From Gigaspora rosea (lineage: Eukaryota > Glomeromycota > Glomeromycetes > Diversisporales > Gigasporaceae), in assembly GCA_003550325.1 (NCBI GenBank), contig QKWP01000254.1, positions 281,370 through 345,369 on the forward strand: DNA of 64,000 nucleotides, written 5' to 3'. The stretch's first letter is position 1. Every line of letters begins with the position of its first letter. The notes beneath the pieces are model-generated. The model ran no database searches and was not told where the DNA came from. It saw only the letters and a program-made list of their open reading frames with translations. Positions 11,714 through 24,300 of this stretch are shown here, in pieces. Both the position numbers and the translations under genes were made by a program.

Positions 11714-12933
11714 ATCGCAAATCATAGGGTGTAGTGACTTAGGAAAGTTGGTAAGTTGTCATTTCCAAGTGGCAGATCTAGGGTTCAAATCCCACTGATG
11801 ATGCTTTGAAAAATAGACCTGTGTTCTGGTAACTGTTTCCTGTCGATCGGTTGGATACATTATTTGTAGTCCTTGGTTATCATCTCGAATAGGAGCTTTC
11901 GGGCGAAGTTGTGTCTTGTGATACAAACAAATACAAGAAACTGGGGAAACAGAAACCCATTTGGCAAGACCCAAGTAAGGAGGTAGCAAAGATCTTTGAC
12001 TGTGCTACCTAAACCGGAATATTGGACCTGGAGCTGAAGAATCAGATGTTGATCTCAGGGACAAGGTCTATCAACCTGGCCACCGGATCGAGTACCGGAG
12101 GAAAAGGACCTATGTTATAGAAGTAGGTACCAGGGGGAGAAAAACCATAATGGCGCCTAATGCCAGGTAGATCAACCCTTCCGGGCCAACTGGATTGGAA
12201 GTCTGAGAAAATAGTGAAGGACCGGTAGGAAAGTGGTGGTGGGTACCGGGGTCAGAGCGAACCTTATAAGGGCAGAAGTAGGTAATAGTAGTGGTTGGGT
12301 ATCCCCTGACTGCAAGTTGCTCGCCTCAGTGAATGCGTAAGTTACTGAAAAGTAGGTGAATACCTGATGGGACAGGTACCGCTTTACCAAGGTTTCTGTT
12401 GAGGATAAGCCAGATTGTACCTTTGGGTATAAGAAGGAGTCCTAAGGGCTCTTGCGAAAAGAGACCCGGGTGGCTGGACTGACCGTATAGGTAACACAGA
12501 CATCCGGTGAATCTGTTGAAAGTCTAGATGGGAAACTGAAAATCAGAGCGTTTAAATAGGCAATTCCTGTAGCTGGGTTGCAGGTATGGCATCTAGTATG
12601 GAACCTTCGGGCGGACTACTTAAATTAGACACCAAAAGTGTACATGTGACTAGTTGTACTCTCATCCATGTAGAATTCAGATGCATAAACAGAATAAAGT
12701 ATATGCCCCAAAACAGGCATTTTGAAATTGAAAAAAAAATCGCAATTCATAATTTAAAATAAAATCTACATTTTCTACTTAACCTGCTAGCGTTCCAAAA
12801 CCTACTAATACTTGTTTATTATAATTTTTTTTAAAACTAACTCTAACCCTAAAAAATGCACCCTAAAAAATTTAGTTTTCGAGATTTTATACTATAATTT
12901 CATTTTAATCTGAATTTCATTATAATTTGCCAC
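11714..12933. mobile_element. 7-bp-duplication MITE, copy 1, containing a SINE-like insertion
   Basis: Target duplication ATTAAAT lies at 11707-11713 and 12934-12940. The right end reads TTTCATTATAATTTGCCAC and the left end ATCGCAAATCATA; the left terminus is interrupted by the SINE-like copy at 11727-12738, after which it resumes at 12739. Without that insertion the MITE is about 195-210 bp. The inner part carries TAACCCTAAA-type words and closely matches 61289-61497 and, more loosely, 38332-38556. Confidence 0.75.
11727..12738 (+). mobile_element. Long tRNA-headed SINE-like element, copy A
   Basis: The head (about 11727-11800) has an A-box-like TAGTGACTTAGG and a B box GGTTCAAATCC (11782-11792), as in tRNA-derived RNA polymerase III promoters. 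The body runs about 900 bp without coding capacity and ends in an A run (12731-12738). The 13-bp target duplication ATCGCAAATCATA / ATCGCAATTCATA (11714-11726, 12739-12751; one mismatch) supports LINE-machinery retroposition. At about 1.0 kb it is much longer than typical SINEs. Open frames on the minus strand across it are shadows. Confidence 0.85.
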
Positions 12934-13726
12934 ATTAAATAATAAATTGATTATAATAACAAATTAATGTATTATTAAATAAAATAAATTTAATGTATGA
13001 TTAAAAATAAGAAAAACTAATTTGACACTAGGTGTTTGAAACATGGGTTTTGTGTAACATGTAAATCAAAATAATTTTTATCAAATAAACAAAGAAATAA
13101 CTAAAATTTTTACTAATATTAGAGTTAGAGTTAAGGTCTGGGATGGATTAGTGATGCCACCAAAATTGATTTTTGAAAAAGACTATTTCGTCTTCATTAG
13201 AGAAAATTAAAATTTTTTATAAGAAAGAGCAAATAAAATTTATATAGATATGTTTCTTATAATTTCATCTATTCAAAAAAAGTATCAAATAATTTTGTCT
13301 TTCAAGTAAAATAGGTCAAAAACAATTTCGTCTTCAAATTTTAATTTCGAGTTTTAGAACCCAAAATGCTTTTGTCTTTATGTATAGGATGGATAGAAGC
13401 ATGTTTTATACCAAAATTTTATGAGAAATTTTTTTACTAGAGCCCCAAAGATAATTTTATAGATAAAATTTTAAAATATAATTAAGTTTGGGTTTTTTGT
13501 TTTGTTTTGTTGTACAAAAAATAATCTGCATATGATCTACAAAGTGCATTTAATTCAATATTATGATGGCTTTTATATTTATTTTGTGTAGCTAAGTGTC
13601 AATACACCTAGTGTCCAAATAGTAATTGTCAAATTATTTAATTTAAATAAAATAAATTATTAAAATAAATAATGTTTGTGTGTAATTAAATAAAATAAAT
13701 TAAAATAAATAATATTTGTATGTATT
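12934..13726. mobile_element. AT-rich DNA with a probable 0.6-kb MITE (13019-13620)
   Basis: The ends of 13019-13620 are inverted: ATTTGACACTAGGTGTTTGA on the left, TACACCTAGTGTCCAAAT on the right. I see no convincing target duplication, so the superfamily is open. Stretches outside it are simple AAATAAAT-type DNA. No gene is seen. Confidence 0.45.
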
Positions 13727-13741
13727 TTATGTTGTATATAA

Positions 13742-14451
13742 TTTTTTTTTTTTAACTTTAGAGGCCGGGTACTATGGCCGGGATTTTATTATGAGTTATT
13801 AGGACGTAATATTTATTACATGAATGAGGATACAACTAGCCACATGTGCACCTTTGGTGCCTAATTTAAGTAGTCCGCCCAAAGGTTCTACACTAGCTGC
13901 CATACCTACAACCCAACTATGGGAATTGCCTATTTAAACCCTCTGGTTCACGCTCTTCCTATTACTACCCGTTACACTGCACAAGCGCAGATATTAAGGG
14001 GCCCCAACTCTTTTAGGTAAATCATCAGCCTAAGGGCTACTTTACCCTTGCATCAACTGCCTACCGTTATCTTCTGTGTCCCATTTCACTTCGGATACGG
14101 ATTTAGCGACAAAGCTGCCTGCCCTTATTAGGTTCATTCTGATCCCGGCCACCCACCTTCTTTTGGTAGTACCATTGTAGATCTTCACTATTACCTCCTA
14201 ATTCGGGACTTGCCAAATGGGTTTCCATTTCTCTGGTTTCCTGGATTTTACGGTGTAATGATAACACCATTGCGCCGTAGCTCCCATTCAAGATGGTGGA
14301 ACCAAGGTAACAGGTTTTTACAACCCAACCAATCTGAGCCACATAGTTACCGAACACAGCCCTATTGTTCAAAGCGTCAACAGTGGGATTCGAACTGTCA
14401 ACCTGCCACTTGGGGGTGACACTTTGACCACTTCTCTAAGGCGCCACATCC
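13742..14451 (-). mobile_element. Long tRNA-headed SINE-like element, copy B
   Basis: Minus-strand copy: B box GGATTCGAAC complement at about 14388, T run (13742-13753) marking the poly(A) end, and a target duplication TTATGTTGTATATAA of at least 15 bp (13727-13741 and 14452-14466). The 3' quarter (TTAAATAGGCAATTCC, ACTACTTAAATTAG) matches copy A, but about 300 bp of the middle is missing. Head and tail are both retained. Confidence 0.85.
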
Positions 14452-14939
14452 TTATGTTGTATATAATTTTAAATTGATTACTTTAAAAATATCTAAAAGT
14501 TTTGAAATGAAAAAATAATCAATGATATGTCACATAATTAATGTCTGCTCAGGTTCAGCAAAAATATGATTTTTGGGCAATTTGAGATTTTTTAAAAATT
14601 AAACTAAAATGGAACAAGTCATATAACTTTCACCTTTAGATGTTTCGCACTATACTAATAACATTCTTCTGTTGAATGGTGAATTATCAATAAGTGGTAA
14701 TTCACAATTAAAGGGTCAAAATTTCATCGTAAAAATCCATATCGGTTGATTTTTGAAATACCCTAAAAATTTTGGGGTTCAAATAATATATATAATGATC
14801 TGCATATACAGTATATATTATACTATATGACGTAATATATGAAATAGCGATTATCAACTGATTAAATCAGTAGATTTTTTTTTTATTAGTCTTGTTAGTA
14901 CGTAGTATCGTCGTTACTAAAGCAGTTACTTTGAATTCG

Positions 14940-15425
14940 GTGTTGTCGTCGTTACCTGGCTTCGTCGTTGGTGCCTTGGTGAATTGTCATTTCGGCTTCG
15001 TCATTGGTGCCTTGGTGAATTGTATGGTTATGGCTTTGTCGTTGGTGCCTTGGTGATTGTGTGTTTTGGCTTCTTGTTTTTGATGCCTTGGTGAGTTGTA
15101 TATCATCGCTTCGGCTTCATTTTGGTGCCTTAGTGAATTTTATTTCATTTTGGCTTCGTTGTTGGTGTTTTGGTAAGCTGTGTGTCATTTTTTTGTTGAT
15201 GCTTTGGTAAATTGTATAGTTATCAAGTATATTGCTTAGGTTTTGCTTCTTTTATGTTGGTAGTAAAGTCTTCTTTTATGTTGGTAGTGGTGGTCTTGGT
15301 TGGCGAAGTCAGCTTCGTATAGTCATTTCGGCTTTGTCATTAGTGCCTTGATAAGTCGTATGTCGTCATTTCAGCTCCTCGATGTTGGTACCTTGGTGAG
15401 ATTATCGCGTATGGCGTTTAGGTTT
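14940..15425 (+). repeat. Degenerate ~50-60-bp minisatellite
   Basis: About eight imperfect repeats of a unit containing TTGGTGCCTTGGTGAATTGT followed by a TTTCGGCTTCGTC-like block. The units drift progressively to the right. No open frame runs through them. Confidence 0.7.
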
Positions 15426-16540
15426 TGCTTCTTTATATTGGTCGGGTCTAATTCATAGGGGGTCTGATATGTGGGGTCATTTATACGACAGTTTTACGGT
15501 AGTTAGTGGTTAAATGTAATTTTTTTTTAATAAAAAAGAATTTTTTGTCATACAAATTTCTTTTTTTAATAAAAATTTGAATCATATGAGCTTATTTTTT
15601 TGAACAGTTTCGCAGAATCCTATCTAAGTTAATTGAGCCTAACTAAATCTGGTGTAGTTAAACATTAATCATATTTATTTTCGATTCATTAAAGAAAGTT
15701 TTTTTCTTTGACAAATAAACGGTTTAATATTTGATCAAAGATTTCACGAGCAAGAAGTTGTATATTCATATTAAAAAAATTAATAATAAAAAAATGAAAA
15801 AGTTTTAAACATTTGAAAGCTTTACTCATTTATTTTTTTTTATACGAATTAATATAATTAATAATGTAATATGCGTAGTATAATAATAGTTTAATAGAAA
15901 ATAGAAAATAGACAAAGTAATAATAACAAAACTGTCAATAACCTGTAATTAAAATATATAGCGCAAACCCAAACCCAAGCTAAATATGTATCGCGAAACC
16001 CAAGTAAATATATATACCGTGAAACTCATACTAAATATATATCATGAAACCCAAGCTAAATACCAAATTGCTAATACTAAATGAAGCCCAAACTAAATAT
16101 ATGTCGCAAGATCTAAACAAAACTAAATATGTGCCCAAGATCTAAACAAAAGCTAAGTGCGCATCGTGAGATCTAAACAAACTAAAAAGTTAAACTTTGT
16201 AAAGTTTAAATTTTTAAAAAATTTAAAAAACAACTTTTAATTTAAAATTAACTTCTCTTACTTTTTATTAAATTCGATTCTTTCTAAAAAAACTCATGGG
16301 TTTTACTATATTCTCTAGAAAAGACCACAAATTTGACATGTGATTTTGGGGTATGTTTTTTATTTACATCCAATCAACATGTGACTTTTTGCAGATCATT
16401 AAATATTTGGGGGACTAAATTAAGGTCCAATTCCCGATATGATCGGTACAGTTTTACTAATTGCCTTATATAGAAGTGGAATGCTGTACATTTCCAATCA
16501 TAATAAAAAACTCTATAGTAAACAATCAATAAATACTTAT
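15426..16540. repeat. AT-rich DNA with a ~27-bp imperfect tandem repeat (15960-16190)
   Basis: Between 15960 and 16190 a unit like CTAAATATATATCGTGAAAC + CCAAG repeats about eight times, drifting to an AAGATCTAAACAAA form at the right end. The rest of the stretch holds no gene or element that I can support. Confidence 0.55.
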
Positions 16541-16548
16541 ATCGTATC

Positions 16549-16796
16549 ATATGGGGTCTTTGCTAGAAAAACCACAGTTAGAGACTATTTAGATTTTGAC
16601 AATAAAATTTGAAATTGCTAGCTATCTATTAATCCAATTTGAATAAACTTTTTTTTATTTTATAAAGCTTAAATAGCTTTATAATATAAAAAAAAAGTTT
16701 ATTCAAATTGGATTAATAGATAGCTAGCAATTTCAAATTTTATTGTCAACATCTAAATAGTCTCTAACTGTGGTTTTCCTAGCAAAGACCCCATAT
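16549..16796. mobile_element. Near-perfect 248-bp palindrome (fold-back MITE)
   Basis: The left arm begins ATATGGGGTCTTTGCTAG and the right arm is its complement ending at 16796. The arms are about 115 bp with only a few mismatches and a short AT-rich centre containing AAGCTTAAATAGCTTTA. No unambiguous target duplication is seen; AT or TA repeats at the edges make the exact ends uncertain. Arm identity implies a young or homogenised element. Confidence 0.8.
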
Positions 16797-16799
16797 TAA

Positions 16800-18036
16800 T
16801 GCAATTTTAATGATTTAACTATTATTTGAATTAGAAAAGTTGGTTCTGCAAAGTTTAATTAGAAATTATAAATGCTTTGCTTAGTAAAAAATACTTTATA
16901 TCTGATATGTAGAAAAACCCCATTTGCATACTATAGAAATTTACTATTAAATATCTGCTATAATTTGTTATAAAATGTTGATTATTTTATACCCTTTATC
17001 TGTGATCTTCTACTTAATTATTTTTAATTTATTATTATTATTTTTAATTTTATTTTTTATTATGGACAGGACTAGTCAGTGCCCTGTGCACTTTGTGCCC
17101 CTATTTTTATATCTCAAAATTTTACTAGGGTAACCCCTGTTGCACTTCTAACAAAAAATGATCCTCTCGCGATTTTGTACTAATTTTGATTTTAACCTTA
17201 ACTCTAACTCTAATCCTAATCCTAACTTTATGCAAAATTAATTATTAGTACATTAGGTGGTACAAAATACACATGTGCACTTTCTAGAATTTTCCTTTTA
17301 TTATTTTTATTTTTATATTATTACAAAACTCAAATCTCAAGTTCTGTTAGTTCTGTTTATTTATATTTATTTAATTTTATTTACTTATATTGGGTTATAT
17401 TATAGAATGAGTATAGAGTAGTTATTTGTGATATATTTATAGCATCCAAATGCACAGTAAACAGCTATTTTTTAAGTATTTTTAAATATTTAGTAGTTAT
17501 TTACCAATAATGCAAGAATATATATATAGAATATTATTCGAAATATATTAGGGATCTATTTGTATTAAATTGATAAATATAGATATTTACATCTAATCTG
17601 AATTATTAGATTTATTAGATTCACTAGATTAATCTGAATTAGTTAGATTGTGGATCGAAATACTAATATTAGGTAAAGAAAATAACTTTGAACTTGTATT
17701 GTATATTATTATAGTTATACTATAGCTAATACAATGTTTTTATAATTAATTAAAATTACAAAAAAGTAAACAAGATTAAGCACAAATTTTTTTTAATTAC
17801 AAATTAATCAATTTATTGGATTTGTACAATATATTTAAAATTTAGATTTACTCTAAATTATATATTGGATTATACTTTAGAGTTCTGAACTGGATTATAG
17901 TAAACCAGATCATCCATGTTAAAACGAGTAATTCAAATCACTGATTTGAAACCCAAATTAAATCAGTTGATATATTAATTCATGTTGAATAATTTAGTAA
18001 TTTGTTCTGTATATTAGATCTTATCGCTTCATTTAA
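16800..18036. other. AT-rich intergenic DNA
   Basis: No gene supported. 17065-17290 holds a diverged stretch with CTAACTCTAATCCTAATCCTA words, similar to the inner part of some MITEs here, but no clear ends. Confidence 0.4.
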
Positions 18037-18038
18037 TA

Positions 18039-18616
18039 CAGTACCGGACAGCAAAAACTATACATTTTTTTCGGCATTGTTTAAAATCTAATAACTTCAC
18101 AACAAGTAATTATTTTAAAAACCCTCTTACAAATTTTTTATTCATAACCTAAACTACAAATCTGTAAGACAGATTTTTGATATCTTGTTTTCAAAAGAAG
18201 TTAAGGGTTTAAAGTTTAGCAACTTTAATAGTAAAGCAGAAATTTGGCGCAGGACAATCTACCAATCAGATTGATGCTAATCACGTGCTCTAATTTGATT
18301 GGTTAATATTTATTATTAAAAATCCAAAATTTGGCACTTATTATATAAAAAAAATCAATTTTATATTTTAAGAGGAGTGACAAAAATCAGATGATTTTTT
18401 AGGGGGGTAAAAAAAATTAAAATTATATATAAGAACCTGACTATATATATTAAGAAAGAAGGAGGGGTAGGCCTCTGATAAAAAATAATCAGGTGATTAA
18501 TAACACGGCCCTAACCAATCAAAATTTTGTTATACAAAATTAGCCAATCAGAATTGTTATAAAATTCTCAAATTTGGCGCCCTAAAAAAATGGATGGTTT
18601 TTGCTGTCCGGTACTG
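18039..18616. mobile_element. Tc1/mariner-like non-autonomous element
   Basis: CAGTACCGGACAGCAAAAAC at 18039-18058 and its complement at 18597-18616, with TA on both sides (18037-18038 and 18617-18618). CAGT ends and TA duplication fit Tc1/mariner. A Harbinger-like MITE (18372-18511) is nested inside it. Confidence 0.85.
18372..18511. mobile_element. Harbinger-like MITE, copy 2
   Basis: TAA at 18369-18371 and 18512-18514. Shares GACAAAAATCAGATGATTTT, ATATAAGAACCTGACTATAT, GGCCTCTGATAAAAAATAAT and AACACGGCCC with copy 1. Nested in the Tc1-like element. Confidence 0.7.
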
Positions 18617-18682
18617 TAGCAAAGTTTACTTTATTGCTATTTGACTCAAAACTTTACTTTGAAGATTAACTGAGAGTATATG

Positions 18683-19021
18683 GGTGTTACGTATTAAACA
18701 GCCCTTTTTTACATATATTTTATTTTGAGATAATTGAGTTTAATTATTTGGTTTGATTTTCAGACTGGTCTGGGATTAATTAAATTTCATGATTTTTATT
18801 GGTTAAATGTAACAGGTGACTATCAGGTAATCTTGTAATGGGTTGGCCTTATACGGCCTCGTGTAATTTTTCTTTTACAATTATCTTGATTTTTTATTAT
18901 GCAAATCGACTTTCATTTATAATTGAAAAATATCGATCATGCCAAAATTTATATAAATCTAATGAAAACTCAATTTTCAAAAAGTTGCAAAAAAGGGCTG
19001 TTTTAATACGTAACACCCCAT
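18683..19021. mobile_element. ~340-bp MITE
   Basis: GGGTGTTACGTATTAAACAG near 18683 and its complement near 19021 are terminal inverted repeats of about 30 bp. The inner part (18750-18975) is about 80% similar to 28800-29010, which lacks the termini. The small open frame across it (18838-19116) is not supported as a gene. Confidence 0.65.
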
Positions 19022-19096
19022 ATGACTTATTAACATTTGCCTTAACAAAAATGAATACCTTCACAAGGCAATTATTTTGTTGTTTCATGTTATTGA

Positions 19097-19248
19097 TAGG
19101 GATTGGAACCGCCTAAAATTTTTCTTAATCGTTTAATCGTTTAACCGTTTAATTTGGCCGCCATCAAAATAATTCCGGCCCACGACCAACATAATCTTGT
19201 CCGGAACTATAGAGCAATTTTTAAACGGTTAAACGGTTCCAATCCCTA
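19097..19248. mobile_element. 152-bp hAT MITE, copy 1
   Basis: Termini TAGGGATTGGAACCG and its complement; perfect 8-bp target duplication GTTATTGA (19089-19096, 19249-19256). The word TTAAACGG / CCGTTTAA repeats near both ends. Nearly identical to 19783-19933. Confidence 0.9.
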
Positions 19249-19782
19249 GTTATTGATATTAGATATAGATATTTTGCAAATTCACAAAGTTTGAGTATAT
19301 AATTTTATTTAGTTTTGCTTTTTCTCTACAATATTACAAATAAATTACTAATTTTTAACTTTTAAACCAGTAATTTGTCAAATTCTAGTATTTGTTTAAG
19401 AGATTTATAAATTTATATTATCGTAATTATTATTTTAAATAAAAGAATAAACTATAAATAGTAAATGTTTTTTTTATTTTTATTTTCACTTTATTAATAA
19501 ATAACAATCATTTGTTGATTCAAAAATGATTTAGTTGACTTTTATCCAAGTTGATTTGATTAATGAGTAATTGATCATTTGTATTTAAAATAATTTACAT
19601 TTCTCATGAATTTCTTATCGATAAGCTTTTAAACTTTTTTTATTCAAGTTGATTTAGCCATCATTTATAATCTATTCACTTATTAATTTCTTATTCATGT
19701 TAATTCACTAAATATTTTATTCAAATTAATTTAATAGGGCAACACTGGTAAATTTAAAAAGTTCGACATGTCGAATGGCAAC

Positions 19783-19933
19783 TGGGGATTGGAACCGCCT
19801 AAAATTTTTTTAATCGTTTAATCGTTTAACCGTTTAATTTGGCCGCTATCAAAATAATTCCGGCCCACGACCAACATAATCTTGCCCGGAACTATAGAGC
19901 AATTTTTAAACGGTTAAACGGTTCCAATCCCTA
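19783..19933. mobile_element. 151-bp hAT MITE, copy 2, with a palindromic scar
   Basis: Almost identical to 19097-19248. ATGGCAAC precedes it (19775-19782); the matching ATGGCAAC lies at 19948-19955, separated from the element by 14 bases (19934-19947) that are the exact complement of the following TGGCAACATTATAC. See findings. Confidence 0.8.
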
Positions 19934-20016
19934 GTATAATGTTGCCAATGGCAACATTATACTACCATTCGACTACATTTGACTTTCATTTGACATAACA
20001 AATGGTAGTCGAAATA

Positions 20017-21331
20017 TAGGGCTGTTAATCGGTCCATCTGGTCCGTCCTGGTTAAAAGACCGCCCAGTCTTTTAAAAAACCGGACCGGACTGCGGTCCAG
20101 GACCGAATAGGACCGAATAGAGATAGACCGGACAGACTGATGATCAACATAATACTTTTTTGCTATAATGATGAAATTTTGTTAGTATAAAGAATTTCAA
20201 TACTTTTACAATAAGCTTTTCAAAATTTATATTATTTGCTTATATGATATAAGAGAGCAATAATAATTATGGATTAGAAAATAATAGTATATTAATATAG
20301 CAAATAGCAACATAACATCATTTAATTAACTTCGTAAATATGAACATTATAGTTAAATTCAGTTAAAAGATTTTTGTCACTTTTACCACTTGATAATTTG
20401 ATTAAAATAATATAATCATAATTGGGCACGCCAAATGTTCAATCTTGTACTGATTCAAGACAAGAATTGTCTTAATATATGAAAATATTAACAAAACGAT
20501 TAGATGTTACTTGCATAGAAAAAAAATAATTATTAATATAATATTGTTAGCATTTACATGTTGTCAAATACTTAAAAAGTTATAAACATAATATATTTAA
20601 TAAAAAAAATATAAAAAATAAAGTATACTACTAGTATCGGGTTATTTTCAAGTTAAAATCCAAAAAAATTTTAATCAGTAAAATGTTATAGTATAAAGTT
20701 TTATACGTATTTTATAAGCACCATAAAATTATATACGTATAAAAAAAAAAAGCCTGCTAGCAGGAAAAAAATTTTGTAAAATTAAAATTTAGAATGGTAA
20801 GTCTTCAGTAAACCAAGATTTTAAACACAAAAACAGCCCGAACTGTTTCATTATCAAGTGAATTTCGTGATTTAGTAACTGTTAATCCAACTAAACTAAA
20901 TAGTTGTTCACATGGAACACTAGTAGACATATTAGCTAGAAAATCTTGTATTTGCATATAGGCGTTGTTTGGAACACGAGTTTGAAGCAAGCTAATAGTT
21001 AATTTAGTCGAATGCAAATTATAACTTTTACCATTAAAAATCCTCGGCTATATTAATCATTAGCTTGTTTCAAACTCGTGTTCCAAAATAATGCCCATAG
21101 GCGTTATTTCGCACAAATACAGTGCAAATTGGAAATCAACTGATCACGCCATTGCTGTCATTAATAAATTTCTTTATTTTATTAACGTTAACAACAGCCC
21201 GTTCTCATTATACATTAAACGTGGTTTAATCTTGTTTAACAAACAATATTTTATAGTTGTTTCAAAATGCGTATTATCATGATAATATTTAGTTTATTGA
21301 TATTTACTATTAGGACCGATTAACAGCCCTA
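20017..21331 (-). mobile_element. 1.3-kb hAT element with transposase C-terminus remnant
   Basis: TAGGGCTGTTAATCGGTCC at the left and its complement at the right end; target duplication GTCGAAATA / GTCGAATA (20008-20016, 21332-21339; one-base length difference). On the minus strand, 21017-20805 encodes the hAT C-terminal dimerisation segment (FLANMSTSVPCEQLFSLVGL then TVTKSRNSL..ETVRAV). The left subterminal region repeats the word GGTCCGG/GGACCG. The rest of the transposase is gone. It is inserted in the left arm of the composite element. Confidence 0.85.
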
Positions 21332-21359
21332 GTCGAATAGCATAGCAATTTGATCACCA

Positions 21360-24300
21360 TTAATGAGATGCCGTGAACGAAGTCACGTGGCATCCATTTG
21401 TCACGAGACCATGACCCAGGTCCATGACGTAGTGATGACGACTGGTGAGTGTGAGGTAACATATTAGTTTGAGAAGTGGTAAGGATGATGTATTGAATTG
21501 GGATATGTAAGTATGAGGTCATGAGAAATGACTATTTGAGAGGAGAGGTGTGGGAAATTGTTCTCCCTCTTTTGTCTTTGCTGCTAGCTCGACGGAAGTC
21601 CAGCTTTGTCGTTGGGTTCCCGCCCACCCACCACTAGGTGGGAGTGTTTGTGGGTTCGGTGGTCTTATGGGAGGTTCGATAGCTCGGGTGGATCAACCCG
21701 AATATCGAAGGTGAGTGGCTGGTTGGCCTGGTCGGACAGGTCGGATATTAGGGAAGGAAAAGTAAAAACCGTGAACGAATTCAGGAGGCATCCATGTATC
21801 ACAGGACTGGGGCTTAGCCCATGATGAAGAGTTGACGTTTGAGTAGTATGAGATGTTTATGGCGGATATTGTACGTATAGGAAATGGGTAGGAATAATGT
21901 GTTGGACAAGAGATGACTTTGGGTTTAATGAGAGTCCTTGTGTTTTGAATGGGGTTATAGTATGGTCGATAGCCCAGGTGGACGACCCAGATATGCTTTG
22001 GTAGCTGATAGTTGTTTAAGGAAGGAGAATTAGATGCTGTGACATTGTCACGTGGCATCTGTTATTGCTTTACAGGGTCGGTTGTTGAGTGGTAAGTATG
22101 AGTATTTGGTCATGGATATTAGGAGTATGGGAAGTGAGTAAGAATGCGGTATTGCGTAGGAGGTATTGGTTTGGTTGAGTAAGTATGAGGTATTGGTGGC
22201 AGATATAGAGAATGGAAAAGCGTAAAGTATTGTGTGAGAGATGTTGGTTCGGTTGGGTCAGTATGAGGTTATAAGAGAAGGTTATTTGAGAGGAAGAGAG
22301 TTAAGGAGTTGTACCCACCCACTCACCACTGGGAAGGAGATCTTGGTGGTTAGGATGATATACAGGTGGGGTCGATAACCCGGGTGGACAACCCGGATGT
22401 CGAAGATGAATGTTTTGGTAGCTTATGTTGTTAAAAGTTATGTGCCGTGACGTTGTCACGTGGCATCCGTTTATCACTGTGATCCGGGTCCTTGATATAG
22501 AGTTGATGAGTGATAAGTATGATATTGGTGACGGATATTAGGAATATGAGGGATGAGTAAGAAGGAGGTATTGCATAGGAGGTATTGGTTCAGTTGAGTA
22601 AGTATGAGGTATTGGTAACGGATATAGAGAATGGTTAAGGTTAAGGTATTGTGTAAGAGATGTTGGTTCGGTTGGATAAGGGGTAGTTATAAGGATGGTT
22701 ATTTAAGAGAAAGAGTGTAAGGGGTTGTTACCCACCCACCTGCCACTGGGAAGGAGATCATAGTGGTTAGGTTAATATACAGGTGTAGTCGATAGCCCGG
22801 GTGGACAACCCGGATGTCGAAGGTGAATGCTTTGGTAACTGGTGGCTGTTAAGAGTTAGATGCCGTGACGTTGTCACGTGGCATCCGTTTATTGAAAGTT
22901 GGGTCCTTGATGTAGAGTTGATGAGTAGTAAGTATGATATTGGTGACGGATATTAGGAATATGGGAACGAGTAAGAATGAGGTATTGCATAGGAGGTAGG
23001 TTTAGTTGAGTATGAGGTATTGGTGATGGATATAGAGAATGATTAAAGATAAGGTATTGTGTAAGAGATGTCAGTTCGGTTGGATAAGGGATAGCTATAA
23101 GGATGGTTATTTTAAGAGGAAGAGATTGAGGGTTGTTACCCACCCAACCACTACTGGGAAAGAGATCTTGGTAGTTAGGTTGATGTACAGGTGTGGTTGA
23201 TAGCCTGAGCGGACAACCAGATGTCGAAGATGAATGTTTTGGTACTGATGGCTGTTGAGAGTTAGATGCCGTGACATTGTCATGTGGCATCCGTTTGTCA
23301 CTGTGAGCCAGGTCTTTGACATAGAGTTGATGAGTGGCAAGTATGAGTTATTGGTAATAGATATTAGGTGTATAAGAAATGAGTAAGAGTAAGGTATTGC
23401 GTGGGAGGTATTGGTTCGGTTGAGTAAGTATGAGGTATTGGTAACGGATATAGAGAATGAATGATAAGGTATTGTGTAAGAGATGTTGGTTCAGTTAGGT
23501 TAGTAGGAGGTTATAAGGAATAGTTACTTAGGAAGAAGAGAGTAAGGGGTTGTTGCCCACCCACCTGCCACTGGGAAGGAGATCATAGTGGTCAGTTTAA
23601 TATACAGGTGTGGTCGATAACCTGGGCGGACAACCCGGATGCTGAAGATGAATGCTTTAGTAGCTGATGGTTGTTAAGAGTTAGATGCCATGACACTGTG
23701 GTATCCATGTATTACTGTGAGTCAGGTTTTTGATGTATGAGTGGTAGGTATGAGTTATTGGTGGTAGATATTATAGTATGGGAAATGAGTAAGAATGAGA
23801 CATTGTGTGGAAAGTATTGGTTCGGTTGAGTAAGTTTGAAATGCTGATGACGGATATAGAGTATGAATAAGGATAAGGTATTGTGTGAGAGATGTTGGTT
23901 TAGTTGTATAAGGGTAGTATAAGGGATTGTTATTTAAGAGGAAGAGAGTAGAGGGTTCTTACCCACTCGACCGCCACTGGGAAGGAGATTTGATAGTTAG
24001 GTTGGCATACAGGTGTGGTCGATAGCCCGGGTGGACAACCCGGATATCGAAGATGAGTACATTGGTAGCTAATGGTTGTAAAGGAAGGAAGGTTAGATGC
24101 TGTGACGTTGTCACGTGGCATCCTTTATCACCGTGAACCGGGTCCTTGGCGTAGAGTTGATGAGTGATAAGTAGGAGTTAGTAGTGATGGATAGTATGAG
24201 TGTGGGAAATATGTAAGAATGAGGTATTGCATGATGTATTGGTTCGGTTAAGAGAGTATGAGATACTGGTGATGGGTATAAAGAATGAATAAGGATAAGG

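Noticed and set aside
11731-11800. tRNA gene
   Set aside because: The tRNA-like cloverleaf is degenerate, recurs at four other places, and is fused to a long body with poly(A) and target duplications; it is the head of a SINE-like element.
21606-24121. Several open frames of 63-133 codons in the 410-bp array
   Set aside because: They recur with the repeat period on both strands and break where units diverge; they are by-products of the repeat.
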